This document shows positions 1-7,967 of a stretch of DNA of 64,000 nucleotides, one piece after another. The stretch is from a virus: IMG/VR virus record IMGVR_UViG_3300021420_000001, positions 1 through 64,000 of that record; one strand, 5' to 3'. Both the position numbers and the translations under genes were made by a program. Under the pieces are notes generated by a model that did no database searches, was not told the DNA's origin, and worked only from the letters and a program-made list of their open reading frames with translations. Each line of letters opens with the position of its first letter. The first letter of the stretch is position 1.

Positions 1-54
1 CTCGATCCCGAAGCCCATGACATGGTCGAAACTTTCCAGAATTACTTCTCCTAA
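1..54 (+). CDS. 3' end of an upstream gene (partial)
   Basis: Frame 1 is open from the window edge to a TAA at 52-54 and reads LDPEAHDMVETFQNYFS. It ends 19 bases before the ATG chosen for the QueD-like gene, which fits the tight packing of this block. Too little is present to name the product; in this operon a QueE-type gene would be expected nearby, but this tail does not look like a QueE C-terminus. It could also be chance. Confidence 0.35.
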   Translation, partial: LDPEAHDMVETFQNYFS

Positions 55-73
55 AGTCACGTATGTCCTAGTT

Positions 74-547
74 ATGCCTTTCCCTACCCGTGACGATATC
101 ATCTACCAATCCACCAAGACCTACGTCCATGCGCAGGGCCTTTCCTGCGCATTCCGACAATGGCGGGCTGATTCACACTGTAGCTTCATCCACGGCTACT
201 CGCTTGAGGTCAAACTCACCTTCTCTGCTGGTATCTTAGACGAGCGGAACTGGGTCGTCGACTTCGGGGGACTCAAGCCTCTCAAAGGGTGGTTGGAAGA
301 AACCTTCGACCACACAACGCTCGTTGCAATTGATGATCCTGATCTTAAATGGTTCAATTCCTTACAAAGGGAACGGATAATTCAATTACGTATTGTCCCA
401 TCGACGGGATGTGAATCTTTTGCACGTATGATATTTGAGTACGCGGAGCAGTGGTTGATCGATGCCGGGTTCTCTCCGCGTTGTCAACTCGAGTCGGTCG
501 AAGTCCGGGAGCATCCAACCAATTCGGCAATCTGTAGGAGAAAGTGA
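74..547 (+). CDS. queD: QueD-like 6-carboxy-tetrahydropterin synthase
   Basis: Likely converts 7,8-dihydroneopterin triphosphate to 6-carboxy-5,6,7,8-tetrahydropterin, the second step to preQ0. About 157 residues, the usual QueD length. Visible family features are the SHCSFIHGYS stretch with the catalytic-type Cys, a WVVDFGGLK segment, FDHTTL, and a C-terminal VEVREHPTNSA segment. Compared with classical QueD, the first zinc-ligand region (normally AAH) reads CAF and the HGH motif reads HGY, so metal binding may use other residues. The frame is open further left to an ATG at 17, but position 74 follows the stop of the preceding frame and begins where QueD proteins normally start. The stop overlaps the queC start. 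First gene of the deazaguanine operon in this window. Confidence 0.75.
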   Translation: MPFPTRDDIIYQSTKTYVHAQGLSCAFRQWRADSHCSFIHGYSLEVKLTFSAGILDERNWVVDFGGLKPLKGWLEETFDHTTLVAIDDPDLKWFNSLQRERIIQLRIVPSTGCESFARMIFEYAEQWLIDAGFSPRCQLESVEVREHPTNSAICRRK

Positions 548-1260
548 TGAAGAACGCCAAAGCTTTTGTTTTGCTTTCCGGAGGCGTAGACAGCACAACC
601 TGTCTTTATCTGGCTCGGCAGCAATTCGATGGGAATGTTGAGGGAATTAGTATCCATTATGGACAACGCCACGCCAAGGAAATTGAATACGCCAAAAAAT
701 CCTGTCGGCGGCTTACCATCAAACACACAACCCTCGACATTTCCGGCGTCATTCCCAAAACCATGCTAACCGACAAGACTGCCGAGGTTCCGAACATTTC
801 TTACGCCGAGATCAAAGGGGTCTCACCAACGTACGTTCCGTTCAGGAATGGGTTGCTGTTATCCGCGATTACATCCCATGTTGCCGGTCGATATCAAGCC
901 GAAGTTGATCCTGATACGGGGAAGCCTGAGTGGGGTATCTATTTCGGCGCCCACGCAGAAGACGCTCAAAATTGGGCATACCCGGACTGCGCTCCTGAGT
1001 GGATTGGTGCGATGGCAAATGCCATTTTCATCGGGACGTACCAGACCATCCGCCTGCATACACCCCTCGAGTGGCTCAAAAAAGAAGAGATTGTTTACCT
1101 AGGCCAAAGCTTGGGTGTGGACTGGTCCCTTACGTGGTCATGTTATAAAGGGGAGGAGCTTCACTGTGGAAGTTGCCCCACCTGCCGCGCTCGACGTGAT
1201 GGCTTCCGAAAAGCCATGGTAACCGACCCGACCAAATACGCTAAAGCTATCGCCGCTTGA
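547..1260 (+). CDS. queC: QueC 7-cyano-7-deazaguanine synthase
   Basis: ATP-dependent conversion of 7-carboxy-7-deazaguanine to preQ0 (7-cyano-7-deazaguanine). About 237 residues. The N-terminus carries the PP-loop ATP-binding motif SGGVDS. The C-terminal part has the four-cysteine zinc site (SCYKGEELHCGSCPTC, then RARRDGF). The ATG at 547 overlaps the queD stop as TGATG and has AGGAG six bases upstream; a GTG at 544 is a weaker alternative. No fused glutamine amidotransferase domain is present, so the expected product is preQ0 rather than a G+ precursor. QueE, which makes the substrate, is not in the window and must lie upstream or come from the host. Confidence 0.93.
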   Translation: MKNAKAFVLLSGGVDSTTCLYLARQQFDGNVEGISIHYGQRHAKEIEYAKKSCRRLTIKHTTLDISGVIPKTMLTDKTAEVPNISYAEIKGVSPTYVPFRNGLLLSAITSHVAGRYQAEVDPDTGKPEWGIYFGAHAEDAQNWAYPDCAPEWIGAMANAIFIGTYQTIRLHTPLEWLKKEEIVYLGQSLGVDWSLTWSCYKGEELHCGSCPTCRARRDGFRKAMVTDPTKYAKAIAA

Positions 1261-1299
1261 TTATCAACGAGAGGACCCCCACAAGGGGAGGAGAGAAGT

Positions 1300-1992
1300 A
1301 TGTCAAAGTCTGATACAGCAGAAGCCGAAACGACTATCGAAGAGATACTTTCCGCTGCGACCGAGATTACGCAGGAGAAGGGTGAAGATCGTCAAGCCTA
1401 TCTGACCCGGCTCCATGACGCCGCGACCGAGCTCGACGAAAGCGGTTGGGATGATCTCGGCGAACCCGCCCAACTCTGGGTCAATAAGGCGACCAAGGCC
1501 GAACAGGCCAACAAGGAGATTCCTGAATTCCCCGACGTCGAGCCTACCGACGACGACGAGGAGGAAGAAGTTGAAGAGGAAGCCGCCGAGGAAGAGGCCG
1601 ATACTGAAAGTGATTCCGAAGAAAGCAACGAGGAGGACGATGTGACCGATACTGATACCGAGACCGAGAAGCCCCCGAAGAAGAAGCCTGCGCCCAAGGC
1701 GGCCAAGCCCGCCGCCAAGAAGGCCGCTGCACCCAAGGCTGCGGCCAAAGAGAAACCCGCCAAGAAGGCCGTCAAGGCCGATGGCGGTTCCAAGGCGACC
1801 AGCGCCCGCCGCCTGCTCAAGCAGTTCGTCGTCAAGAAGCCTTCGATCACGGTCGACGATCTGATGGAACGCGCCAAGAAGGCGGGCCACAAGCTCTCTG
1901 ATATCTATATTTCTTCCCTTCGTTCGGACACGCGTGACACTCTCAAGGTGGCGAAAGAGTGTGGTGTCGTTCTGGAAGATTTGGATCTCTAA
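1300..1992 (+). CDS. Acidic/basic low-complexity protein with a C-terminal helical domain
   Basis: Unrecognised 230-residue protein inside the deazaguanine operon. Residues about 1-75 look like an alpha-helical domain, about 75-125 are almost all Asp/Glu, about 125-165 are Lys/Ala/Pro repeats like histone tails, and about 165-230 form a helix-rich domain (RRLLKQF, ITVDDLMERAKKAGHKL) resembling a winged-helix fold. A strong GGGGAGGAG ribosome site precedes the ATG. Its stop overlaps the folE ATG. The charge pattern suggests a DNA- or DNA-protein-binding role. A link to DNA modification is only suggested by position. Confidence 0.75.
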   Translation: MSKSDTAEAETTIEEILSAATEITQEKGEDRQAYLTRLHDAATELDESGWDDLGEPAQLWVNKATKAEQANKEIPEFPDVEPTDDDEEEEVEEEAAEEEADTESDSEESNEEDDVTDTDTETEKPPKKKPAPKAAKPAAKKAAAPKAAAKEKPAKKAVKADGGSKATSARRLLKQFVVKKPSITVDDLMERAKKAGHKLSDIYISSLRSDTRDTLKVAKECGVVLEDLDL

Positions 1993-2591
1993 TGGGTGGG
2001 AGAATTCTCCCCTTCGTTTCCGACGAAGAACTGATCCAGGAACTTCTCCACCGACTCGGTGAAGATGTCGACCGCGAAGGTCTGCGAGAGACGCCGAAAC
2101 GCGTCATCGCAGCCTGGCGGTTCTGGACGTCGGGAAATAGCATGGACCCGGCCTCTGTCCTTAAGTGTTTTGAGGATGGTTCCGAAGGTTATGATGAGCT
2201 CGTATTTCAAGCGGGATTGCCTCTGCACTCCGTTTGTGAGCATCACATGGCGCCAATATCTGGTATGTGCCATGTGGCCTACGTTCCTAATGGCCGTATT
2301 GTTGGTCTCTCGAAACTGAGTCGGCTCGTCGATATTTTTGCACGTCGATTGACAGTGCAAGAGCGTATGTGTAATCAGATTGCAGACGCCCTCATGGAAC
2401 ATCTTACACCCAAAGGGGTCGGTGTTGTTATCCAGGCTCGACACCAATGCATGGAAAGTAGGGGTATCCAGAAAGTCGGGACTGTAACCGTAACTTCAGC
2501 GTTACGCGGCTGCGTCAAGAATGAGCCTGAGTGCCGCGCTGAATTTATGTCCCTCGTAACCACAAGTATGCAAGGTGTTCGGACGTTATGA
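1992..2591 (+). CDS. folE: GTP cyclohydrolase I
   Basis: Makes 7,8-dihydroneopterin triphosphate from GTP, the entry step for preQ0 and folate. About 199 residues. Family marks in order: GLRETPKRV near the N-terminus, the zinc site CEHH, the GLSK and RRLTVQER segments, and QCMESRGIQK with the third zinc Cys. All three zinc ligands (Cys, His, Cys) are kept. The start at 1992 overlaps the previous TAA; an upstream in-frame ATG at 1959 would lie inside the preceding gene. In this operon it probably feeds preQ0 rather than folate synthesis. Confidence 0.95.
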   Translation: MGGRILPFVSDEELIQELLHRLGEDVDREGLRETPKRVIAAWRFWTSGNSMDPASVLKCFEDGSEGYDELVFQAGLPLHSVCEHHMAPISGMCHVAYVPNGRIVGLSKLSRLVDIFARRLTVQERMCNQIADALMEHLTPKGVGVVIQARHQCMESRGIQKVGTVTVTSALRGCVKNEPECRAEFMSLVTTSMQGVRTL

Positions 2592-3712
2592 TCATCGCCG
2601 ATCCCATGCCAACCTCGTTAATGTGCGACAGCGGCGCTTTTTCGGCGTGGAGGCAAAACAATCCTATCGACCTGAAGGAATATATCAAATACATCAAGCG
2701 TAATGAAAAGTTCCTGACCAGCTACGTTGCGCTTGATACAATTCCAGGCAAATCGGGTAAGATCGACAAGTCGGCCGAAGCCCTCGAGTTCTCGGCACGA
2801 GAATCCTTCAAGAACCTCCAGATCATGCGGGACAAGGGTCTGTCCCCCATCCCTGTCTTCCACCAAGGGGAGCAATTCAAATGGCTGGAGAAGCTCCTGG
2901 ACGCGGGAGAACCCTATATCGGCATCTCGCCCTACCTGCGGGCCCATCGCAATGATATCCGGCGCTGGCTGGACGATTGCTTCTCGCTTGTGACAGATTC
3001 AAAAGGCAGGCCCCTGGTCAAGACACATGGGTTCGGTGTGACATCAACCCTGCTCTGTACTCAATTCCCGTGGTTTTCTACAGATTCTACTTCATGGGCT
3101 ACTGCTGCCGGTTACGGTAATTTTGACGTGCCTTCTTACAGCAATGGAAAATTTGACTACACGACCCAACCCATCAACTTCCACATTACCAACCGGGACG
3201 AACTCGGACTTGGGGGACCAAAATCCTTTGACGCCCTACAGGAACAAGAGCGTGAAGCTGTCCTCCGTTTCTTTGATCTAGTCGGCGTCACTGTCACCGA
3301 GGTCCGCAACAGCCCGACCCACCGTTGGCATGTACGTATTCGTTACTACCAAGAGTTGGAAAAGCATTGCACCTGCTGGACGTTCCAACGTCGGAGTAAT
3401 AAATTTCTGCTCAACACGCTTTCCCAGCGTCAATCCGAATTGAAGCCTTGGAAGACCATGACGTTGATCTTTTCATCGACAGCGCGTTCGATGCAACATC
3501 AACGCATCCTCAATCTGTTCAAGGTCAAGAATAGGCTTTTGTCGTATTACCAGCTCAAAGATTTACCTGATGAGACCGTCGAATACTATTCCAAGACCGG
3601 TCTGTTGCATAAGGACGAAGGACGTCCCGACCGCTCCAACTGGTCAGAAACTTACGCCATACGTCGGCGTCTTGCGCTTGCCAATCGTTATCCCGATACG
3701 AAAGCATCCTAA
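2588..3712 (+). CDS. dpdA: TGT-like DNA deazaguanine transglycosylase (DpdA type)
   Basis: Predicted to exchange guanine in DNA for a 7-deazaguanine base (preQ0 or derivative), which protects phage DNA from host restriction. It belongs to the tRNA-guanine transglycosylase TIM-barrel superfamily: the N-terminal CDSGAFSAW matches the TGT substrate-binding DSGGF region, YVALDTIPG and FHQGEQFKWLEKLL follow, and FSTDSTSW holds the Asp expected to act as nucleophile, a motif typical of phage DpdA proteins. About 374 residues, close to TGT in length, but the classical TGT zinc motif is not evident. Start ATG overlaps the folE stop (ATGA). Co-location with queC, queD and folE is the strongest support. 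Confidence 0.85.
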   Translation: MIIADPMPTSLMCDSGAFSAWRQNNPIDLKEYIKYIKRNEKFLTSYVALDTIPGKSGKIDKSAEALEFSARESFKNLQIMRDKGLSPIPVFHQGEQFKWLEKLLDAGEPYIGISPYLRAHRNDIRRWLDDCFSLVTDSKGRPLVKTHGFGVTSTLLCTQFPWFSTDSTSWATAAGYGNFDVPSYSNGKFDYTTQPINFHITNRDELGLGGPKSFDALQEQEREAVLRFFDLVGVTVTEVRNSPTHRWHVRIRYYQELEKHCTCWTFQRRSNKFLLNTLSQRQSELKPWKTMTLIFSSTARSMQHQRILNLFKVKNRLLSYYQLKDLPDETVEYYSKTGLLHKDEGRPDRSNWSETYAIRRRLALANRYPDTKAS

Positions 3713-3889
3713 ATGCGCCACTCGGAAATTGATAAGCGCGCCAAGCGCTACGCGCCAAAGCAATGTCTGTCTGATTACGGACATAATGTACATAAAGACG
3801 CCCCGACTAAAGAGGAAAAGGAAGCCAAGCGTGAAAAGGACCGACTTGCTATCGCGACTAGGCGTGGTCGCACCCGCCCTCGCGGATAA
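3713..3889 (+). CDS. Small basic protein, unknown
   Basis: 58 codons, starting directly after the dpdA stop (TAA then ATG). Rich in Lys, Arg and Glu, with a likely helix (TKEEKEAKREKDRLA) and an Arg-rich end. It overlaps the GTG start of the sliding clamp gene by 59 bases, so the two may be translationally coupled. No family recognised. Confidence 0.5.
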   Translation: MRHSEIDKRAKRYAPKQCLSDYGHNVHKDAPTKEEKEAKREKDRLAIATRRGRTRPRG

Positions 3890-4874
3890 TTCACTCATCC
3901 CCGCACTACAACACTTCTGGTTCCTGGGTGACCAGATCATGGCATTCAATGATCGCATTGCGATCAGTACGCCCCTGAAGACTGAATTCAAGGGCGCTGT
4001 TCCAGGCAAGACCCTGATCGATCTCCTCAAGGCCAGTCAGGCCAAGGAGGTCGAACTCATTGCCGAGAACAACAACCTCCTGATCAAGGCGGCTTCCTCC
4101 AAGTTCCGGTTGGGCATCCTGCCTACGGACTCGTTCCTATTCGAAATGCCGGAACTGGCGAAAGACCATCAGACCTTCCCGGAAGATTTCTACGCCGCAA
4201 TCGACAGTTGTATGCGATCGGTCAGTGCCGATACTTCCATTCCCGATCAATTGGGTATTACGCTGATCCCGGAAGATACAACCCTTCATCTTTTCTCGAC
4301 CAACAATTCGACGATCTCGACCGCCAAGATCAAACTCAAGGCGGCACCCAAATTCAAGCGCGTCATCCTGTCCGAACCTTTCTGTAAGCAGCTACTGAAT
4401 CTGAACGAGAAAGGCGGCCGACTCGAGATCAACTCCGAGTACGCTTTATTTGTCCAGGGAGAGACGTCGCTGTTCGGACGTCTGATCGAGAGCGGTAATC
4501 CCCTTGACTTCCTGGACATCTTCAAGCACCACACGCCGCCCGACTACAAGAAGCGGTTGATTGCCATTCCCACCAAGCTCCAACTCATTCTGGAACGCGC
4601 AATCATCATTACGGATACGACGGCGGCCGATCGCAAACCTACCTTGATCTCGGTCAAGGAACGGGGCCGTATGTCTTTTGGATCGAAATCAGACCGAGGG
4701 GAAGTTTTCGATTTTATGGGCATTGAGGAACAACACCCCGAGGTTCAGGTCCGCATCGAACCCAAGCTGATCAAGCTTGGTTATGGCGCCTTTGACAAAA
4801 TGCTAGTGACCAAGTCGGGTCTGATGATGGTCAAAGACAACAAAATATATCTCGTAGGGACGACAGGGGCATAG
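3831..4874 (+). CDS. DNA polymerase sliding clamp (beta-like)
   Basis: Processivity ring for the phage polymerase. About 347 residues, near the usual beta-clamp length of 360. It opens with a helix (TDLLSRLGVVAPAL), then the beta-type FNDRIAISTPL strand and a GKTLIDLLKA helix, with repeated clamp-like alternation of strands and short helices; it ends LVTKSGLMMVKDNKIYLVGT. The GTG start at 3831 has AGGA eight bases upstream; a longer frame to 3570 would lie inside dpdA and encodes unlikely sequence. It stands next to the polymerase, clamp loader and SSB genes. Assignment is from overall pattern, not a single signature motif. Confidence 0.75.
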   Translation: MKRTDLLSRLGVVAPALADNSLIPALQHFWFLGDQIMAFNDRIAISTPLKTEFKGAVPGKTLIDLLKASQAKEVELIAENNNLLIKAASSKFRLGILPTDSFLFEMPELAKDHQTFPEDFYAAIDSCMRSVSADTSIPDQLGITLIPEDTTLHLFSTNNSTISTAKIKLKAAPKFKRVILSEPFCKQLLNLNEKGGRLEINSEYALFVQGETSLFGRLIESGNPLDFLDIFKHHTPPDYKKRLIAIPTKLQLILERAIIITDTTAADRKPTLISVKERGRMSFGSKSDRGEVFDFMGIEEQHPEVQVRIEPKLIKLGYGAFDKMLVTKSGLMMVKDNKIYLVGTTGA

Positions 4875-4876
4875 CC

Positions 4877-5155
4877 ATGCACACGCCTGGACCATGGACG
4901 ACAAGCGTTGCGCACCTTTCGGACGGCAGCATCAACTACATGCACGTCCTTGGCCCGCAAGGGCAGGGACTTGCACAAGTCGGTGTCTTTCCATCGGAGG
5001 CGGAGACGCTCGCCAATCTGAATCTGTTCGCCGCCGCGCCTGATCTGCTGGTGGCGCTGAGGGAGATTGAGCTATTTCCTTACGTCGGAACGCAAGCCAG
5101 TACCCGTATTCAACAGATAGCCCGCGCCGCGATCTTCAAAGCTACTGGAGGATAA
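4877..5155 (+). CDS. Conserved small phage protein (HTPGPW / AAPDLL family)
   Basis: 92 residues. Has the two hallmarks of a widespread phage family of unknown function: an N-terminal HTPGPW and a central LNLFAAAPDLLVALREIE (the common form is ARLIAAAPELLEAL). Follows the clamp gene by two bases. Function unknown. Confidence 0.75.
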   Translation: MHTPGPWTTSVAHLSDGSINYMHVLGPQGQGLAQVGVFPSEAETLANLNLFAAAPDLLVALREIELFPYVGTQASTRIQQIARAAIFKATGG

Positions 5156-5194
5156 GGAGTGGGTTTTTTTATATACAAAACAAGACCACGAAAC

Positions 5195-5212
5195 AGGGGC
5201 CAGTAGGCCCCT
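5195..5212 (+). promoter_or_regulatory. Leader hairpin upstream of polymerase gene
   Basis: Perfect 7-bp stem AGGGGCC/GGCCCCT with loop AGTA in the 131-base gap before the polymerase gene. No T-run follows, so it is a poor terminator. A second hairpin with the same AGTA loop lies at 5299-5314 inside the polymerase start region. Possibly a translational operator; the polymerase ATG has no visible Shine-Dalgarno site. The rest of the gap (5156-5286) holds a T-rich run at 5164-5170 and no convincing gene. Confidence 0.45.
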
Positions 5213-5286
5213 CAATTGAGTTCCTACACAAACATCAATGCCAAGTATGCCCTCTCCATAACCAACCCGGACTCAAACACCCTGAC

Positions 5287-7698
5287 ATGAAACCAACGGG
5301 GGCTAGTAAGCCCCTAATTTATTGTACAGGTGAGGCGCCGGGTGCTGACGAGGATTTGAAAGGCATTCAATTTGTCGGAAAGGCGGGCCGCGTTTTACGC
5401 TTCCGAATTCCCGAAAGGTTCAATTCCTTAATTCGTTGGAACAATGTTGTACGCACAAGGCCGCCAGGTAACCGTAATCCCACTGAAGTTGAATTGGAAG
5501 CCTGCCGTCCAAGCGTAGTACGTGATATCGAAGAAACCCAACCTCGCGCCATATTCGGTTTCGGGAATTTTCCTCTGCTCTGGGCCCTGAACCAAACCGG
5601 TATCACGCGATGGACCGGACGCAAAATACCCATCCAAGTCGGTGATCATAGCGCTTGGTTCTTCCCTTTCCTGCATCCATCTTATGTTCTACGGTCTCGT
5701 AAATTCCAACCCTCTGATACAACCCAATACGGATCAGACGAAGAATTTGTCTTTGCCTGTGATCTAGCGCGAGCCTTTGATCAAGTCGAGAACCTCCCCG
5801 AACCCGTCGTTCACTCGCGTGATGATGCCTACGCAGATGTAGAATGGGTCACAGGCCATAATGGTTCCGAAGACATCAATCAGATTAGGCGAACTCTGGA
5901 ACAGGCCAACGAATGTAAGATTGTCGGATTGGACTACGAGACCCCTTGTCTCAGACCCTACGCCGAAAATGCCAAGATATTGACGACCGCGGTTTCAACC
6001 AAGTTTGGGACGCTCGCCTTCCCACTTGATCACCCTAAAGCAGGATGGTCAGACAAGGAACGGAGCGTCGTCCATGAGTTATTCCAGACCTTTCTCTATC
6101 AATGCCCGGCCCGCAAACTCGTGCACGGCCTTGCCTTCGAGATGGAATGGTCCGCCTTCTTTTACGGGTCGGAAGTCCTACGAGCCGGCCTCTGGGGTGA
6201 CAGTCAATCCCAGGCTTATTTTCTCGACACCCGTCCCGGATGTCATAGTCTCGACTTCATTACACTCCAACACTTTGGACTTCACCTCAAAGAGTTAAGC
6301 AACATCGATCGGACCAAGACCGAGCAATATCCGCTCGAAGAAATTCTTCCCTACAACGGATTGGATAGTAAATATCATAGACTGAACTATATCGAGCAGG
6401 CCAAACGTATCCGAGATGAGGGACTATCGGAAGTCTACGAACATCAATTACGGCGCATCCCGACGCTTGTCCTGACGCAGCTCAAAGGCGTCCCTGTCGA
6501 CCAGAACGCCGTCGAAGGCTTTTTCAAGAAGTATACGAAAAAGCTTGGCACCATCGAAGAAAAAATCTTTGCCCTCAAATGCGTCGCCACATTCAAGAAA
6601 CAAAAAGGAAAGGCGTTCCGTCCCGGTTCCAATCCTGACGTCCTGCATATGATCACCCGTATTCTTGGGCATAAGGCCAAAAATGTCGATGAAGAAGCCC
6701 TCTCGAAGATTGATCATCCCTTCTGTAAGTTGATCCTGGATTTCCGCACCACGGCCAAGATGATCTCGACGTATATCAAGCCTTACCAGGTCGGATCGCC
6801 TGATCTATGGCCTGATGGTCTGATTCATCCAATCATTAGCACGACAAAAGTAAGGACATGGCGCACCGCAAGCCAAGCCCCAAATGCGCAAAACCAGCCT
6901 AAACATGGCAAAGAGAAGGAGCTTCGTGCACAGGTCTCGGGAGGCAGCGATATCAAGGTCGTATCATTTGATTTTGCCGGTATCCAGGCCCGAAACGTTG
7001 CCATGGAATCCAAGGACAAGGCCTTGGTCAAAGCCTTTTGGAACCGGTATGATATTCACAAGGATTGGGCAGAGCGCCTGATCCGTATCTACCCACAATG
7101 GGTAACTGAGGGTGTAAAGGCACTCAAGGACAAAGACATATTCAAGGCTTACCGACAACGCGCCAAGAACGAATTTGTCTTTGCCTCATTCTTTGGGGCA
7201 CAACCCCCGAAACTATCGCGAGCATTACGCGTACCGGAACCTATCGCGTTGAAACTCTCGAAGCAGTTCTGGGATGAGTTTCCTGATATCAAGGGCTGGC
7301 ATGAATTTCAACGCGATTTCTACTACGAGAATGGATACATAACTGGGTTATCGGGGTTCCGTCGTTATGCTCCCGTATCGCCAACCGAAATGATAAATAG
7401 TCCTATACAAGCGGATGAATCAATTATTGTCCTTGACGCAATGGAACGTCTGTCTGAATTAGAGGACGATAGGTTCCAAGCCAACTTGGAAGTGCATGAC
7501 GATTTGACGTTTCTGTGGCCCAAAAAAGAGATCGAACGTAATTCAGAGGTAGTCCTCCGCGAAATGCTCCGGGTCACCTTCGATTGGGTAATAGTTCCCC
7601 TTGAGGTGGAAATGTCTGTAGGAGATAACTGGAGTGATATGCACGAAATCGGTAAGTTTGAATCAATCAAATCAGGCGGGTTCCGGGAGATCAAATAA
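5287..7698 (+). CDS. Uracil-DNA glycosylase / 3'-5' exonuclease / family A DNA polymerase fusion
   Basis: Replicative polymerase of 803 residues. Residues about 8-150 are a family 4-type uracil-DNA glycosylase domain (GEAPGADEDLKGIQFVGKAG, TRPPGNRNP, HPSYVLR) lacking the usual iron-sulfur cysteines. Residues about 210-370 form a DnaQ-type exonuclease (LDYE, VHGLAFEMEW, YNGLDSKYHRLNY), with Glu where the second Asp is normal. Residues about 470-790 are the polymerase: motif A DFAGIQARNVA (Gln in place of the usual Glu), motif B RQRAKNEFVFASFFGA, motif C EVHDDLTF (HDD instead of HDE). The ATG at 5287 lacks a clear ribosome site and sits just before a hairpin. Followed by an overlapping small gene. 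Confidence 0.9.
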   Translation: MKPTGASKPLIYCTGEAPGADEDLKGIQFVGKAGRVLRFRIPERFNSLIRWNNVVRTRPPGNRNPTEVELEACRPSVVRDIEETQPRAIFGFGNFPLLWALNQTGITRWTGRKIPIQVGDHSAWFFPFLHPSYVLRSRKFQPSDTTQYGSDEEFVFACDLARAFDQVENLPEPVVHSRDDAYADVEWVTGHNGSEDINQIRRTLEQANECKIVGLDYETPCLRPYAENAKILTTAVSTKFGTLAFPLDHPKAGWSDKERSVVHELFQTFLYQCPARKLVHGLAFEMEWSAFFYGSEVLRAGLWGDSQSQAYFLDTRPGCHSLDFITLQHFGLHLKELSNIDRTKTEQYPLEEILPYNGLDSKYHRLNYIEQAKRIRDEGLSEVYEHQLRRIPTLVLTQLKGVPVDQNAVEGFFKKYTKKLGTIEEKIFALKCVATFKKQKGKAFRPGSNPDVLHMITRILGHKAKNVDEEALSKIDHPFCKLILDFRTTAKMISTYIKPYQVGSPDLWPDGLIHPIISTTKVRTWRTASQAPNAQNQPKHGKEKELRAQVSGGSDIKVVSFDFAGIQARNVAMESKDKALVKAFWNRYDIHKDWAERLIRIYPQWVTEGVKALKDKDIFKAYRQRAKNEFVFASFFGAQPPKLSRALRVPEPIALKLSKQFWDEFPDIKGWHEFQRDFYYENGYITGLSGFRRYAPVSPTEMINSPIQADESIIVLDAMERLSELEDDRFQANLEVHDDLTFLWPKKEIERNSEVVLREMLRVTFDWVIVPLEVEMSVGDNWSDMHEIGKFESIKSGGFREIK

Positions 7699-7967
7699 TG
7701 GAACAGTATCTGCGATTGTTTCGCGAACAGGGTTGGCGTGTTGCTATTCACAACGACTACATGCAAACTGTCCGAGATAGCGAAGAGAATCATCGTGGGG
7801 GTGTAGTCCTTATGACCTTTTGGTTATTCACACATTCTATTCGATTTATCTACGCCAAAGGGGAAGGGAAAACCGACATAATAGCCCTGCAAGAATGTCT
7901 AAAAAATGCAATGACAGTTGATAGTAAATTGAAAAAAGCGGCTCAGTTACTAGGACTCATTAAATGA
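7698..7967 (+). CDS. Hypothetical protein
   Basis: 89 residues, start overlapping the polymerase stop (TAATG). N-terminal half is mixed (EQYLRLFREQGWRVAIHNDY), followed by a hydrophobic patch (VVLMTFWLFTHSIRFIYA) that is short for a membrane span, and a helical end. Ends in an ATGA overlap with the next gene. No family recognised. Confidence 0.65.
   Translation: MEQYLRLFREQGWRVAIHNDYMQTVRDSEENHRGGVVLMTFWLFTHSIRFIYAKGEGKTDIIALQECLKNAMTVDSKLKKAAQLLGLIK

Noticed and set aside
1303-1890. Long minus-strand ORFs opposite the charged gene at 1300-1992
   Set aside because: They are shadows of the Glu/Lys/Ala codon repeats; sequence is low complexity and the plus-strand gene has a strong ribosome site and overlaps folE.
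3570-3830. N-terminal 87 codons of the long frame containing the clamp
   Set aside because: They lie inside dpdA in another frame and look non-coding; the GTG at 3831 has a ribosome site and begins the clamp fold.
5156-5286. A gene in the gap before the polymerase
   Set aside because: Only very short frames are present; the T-run and hairpins suggest a leader.
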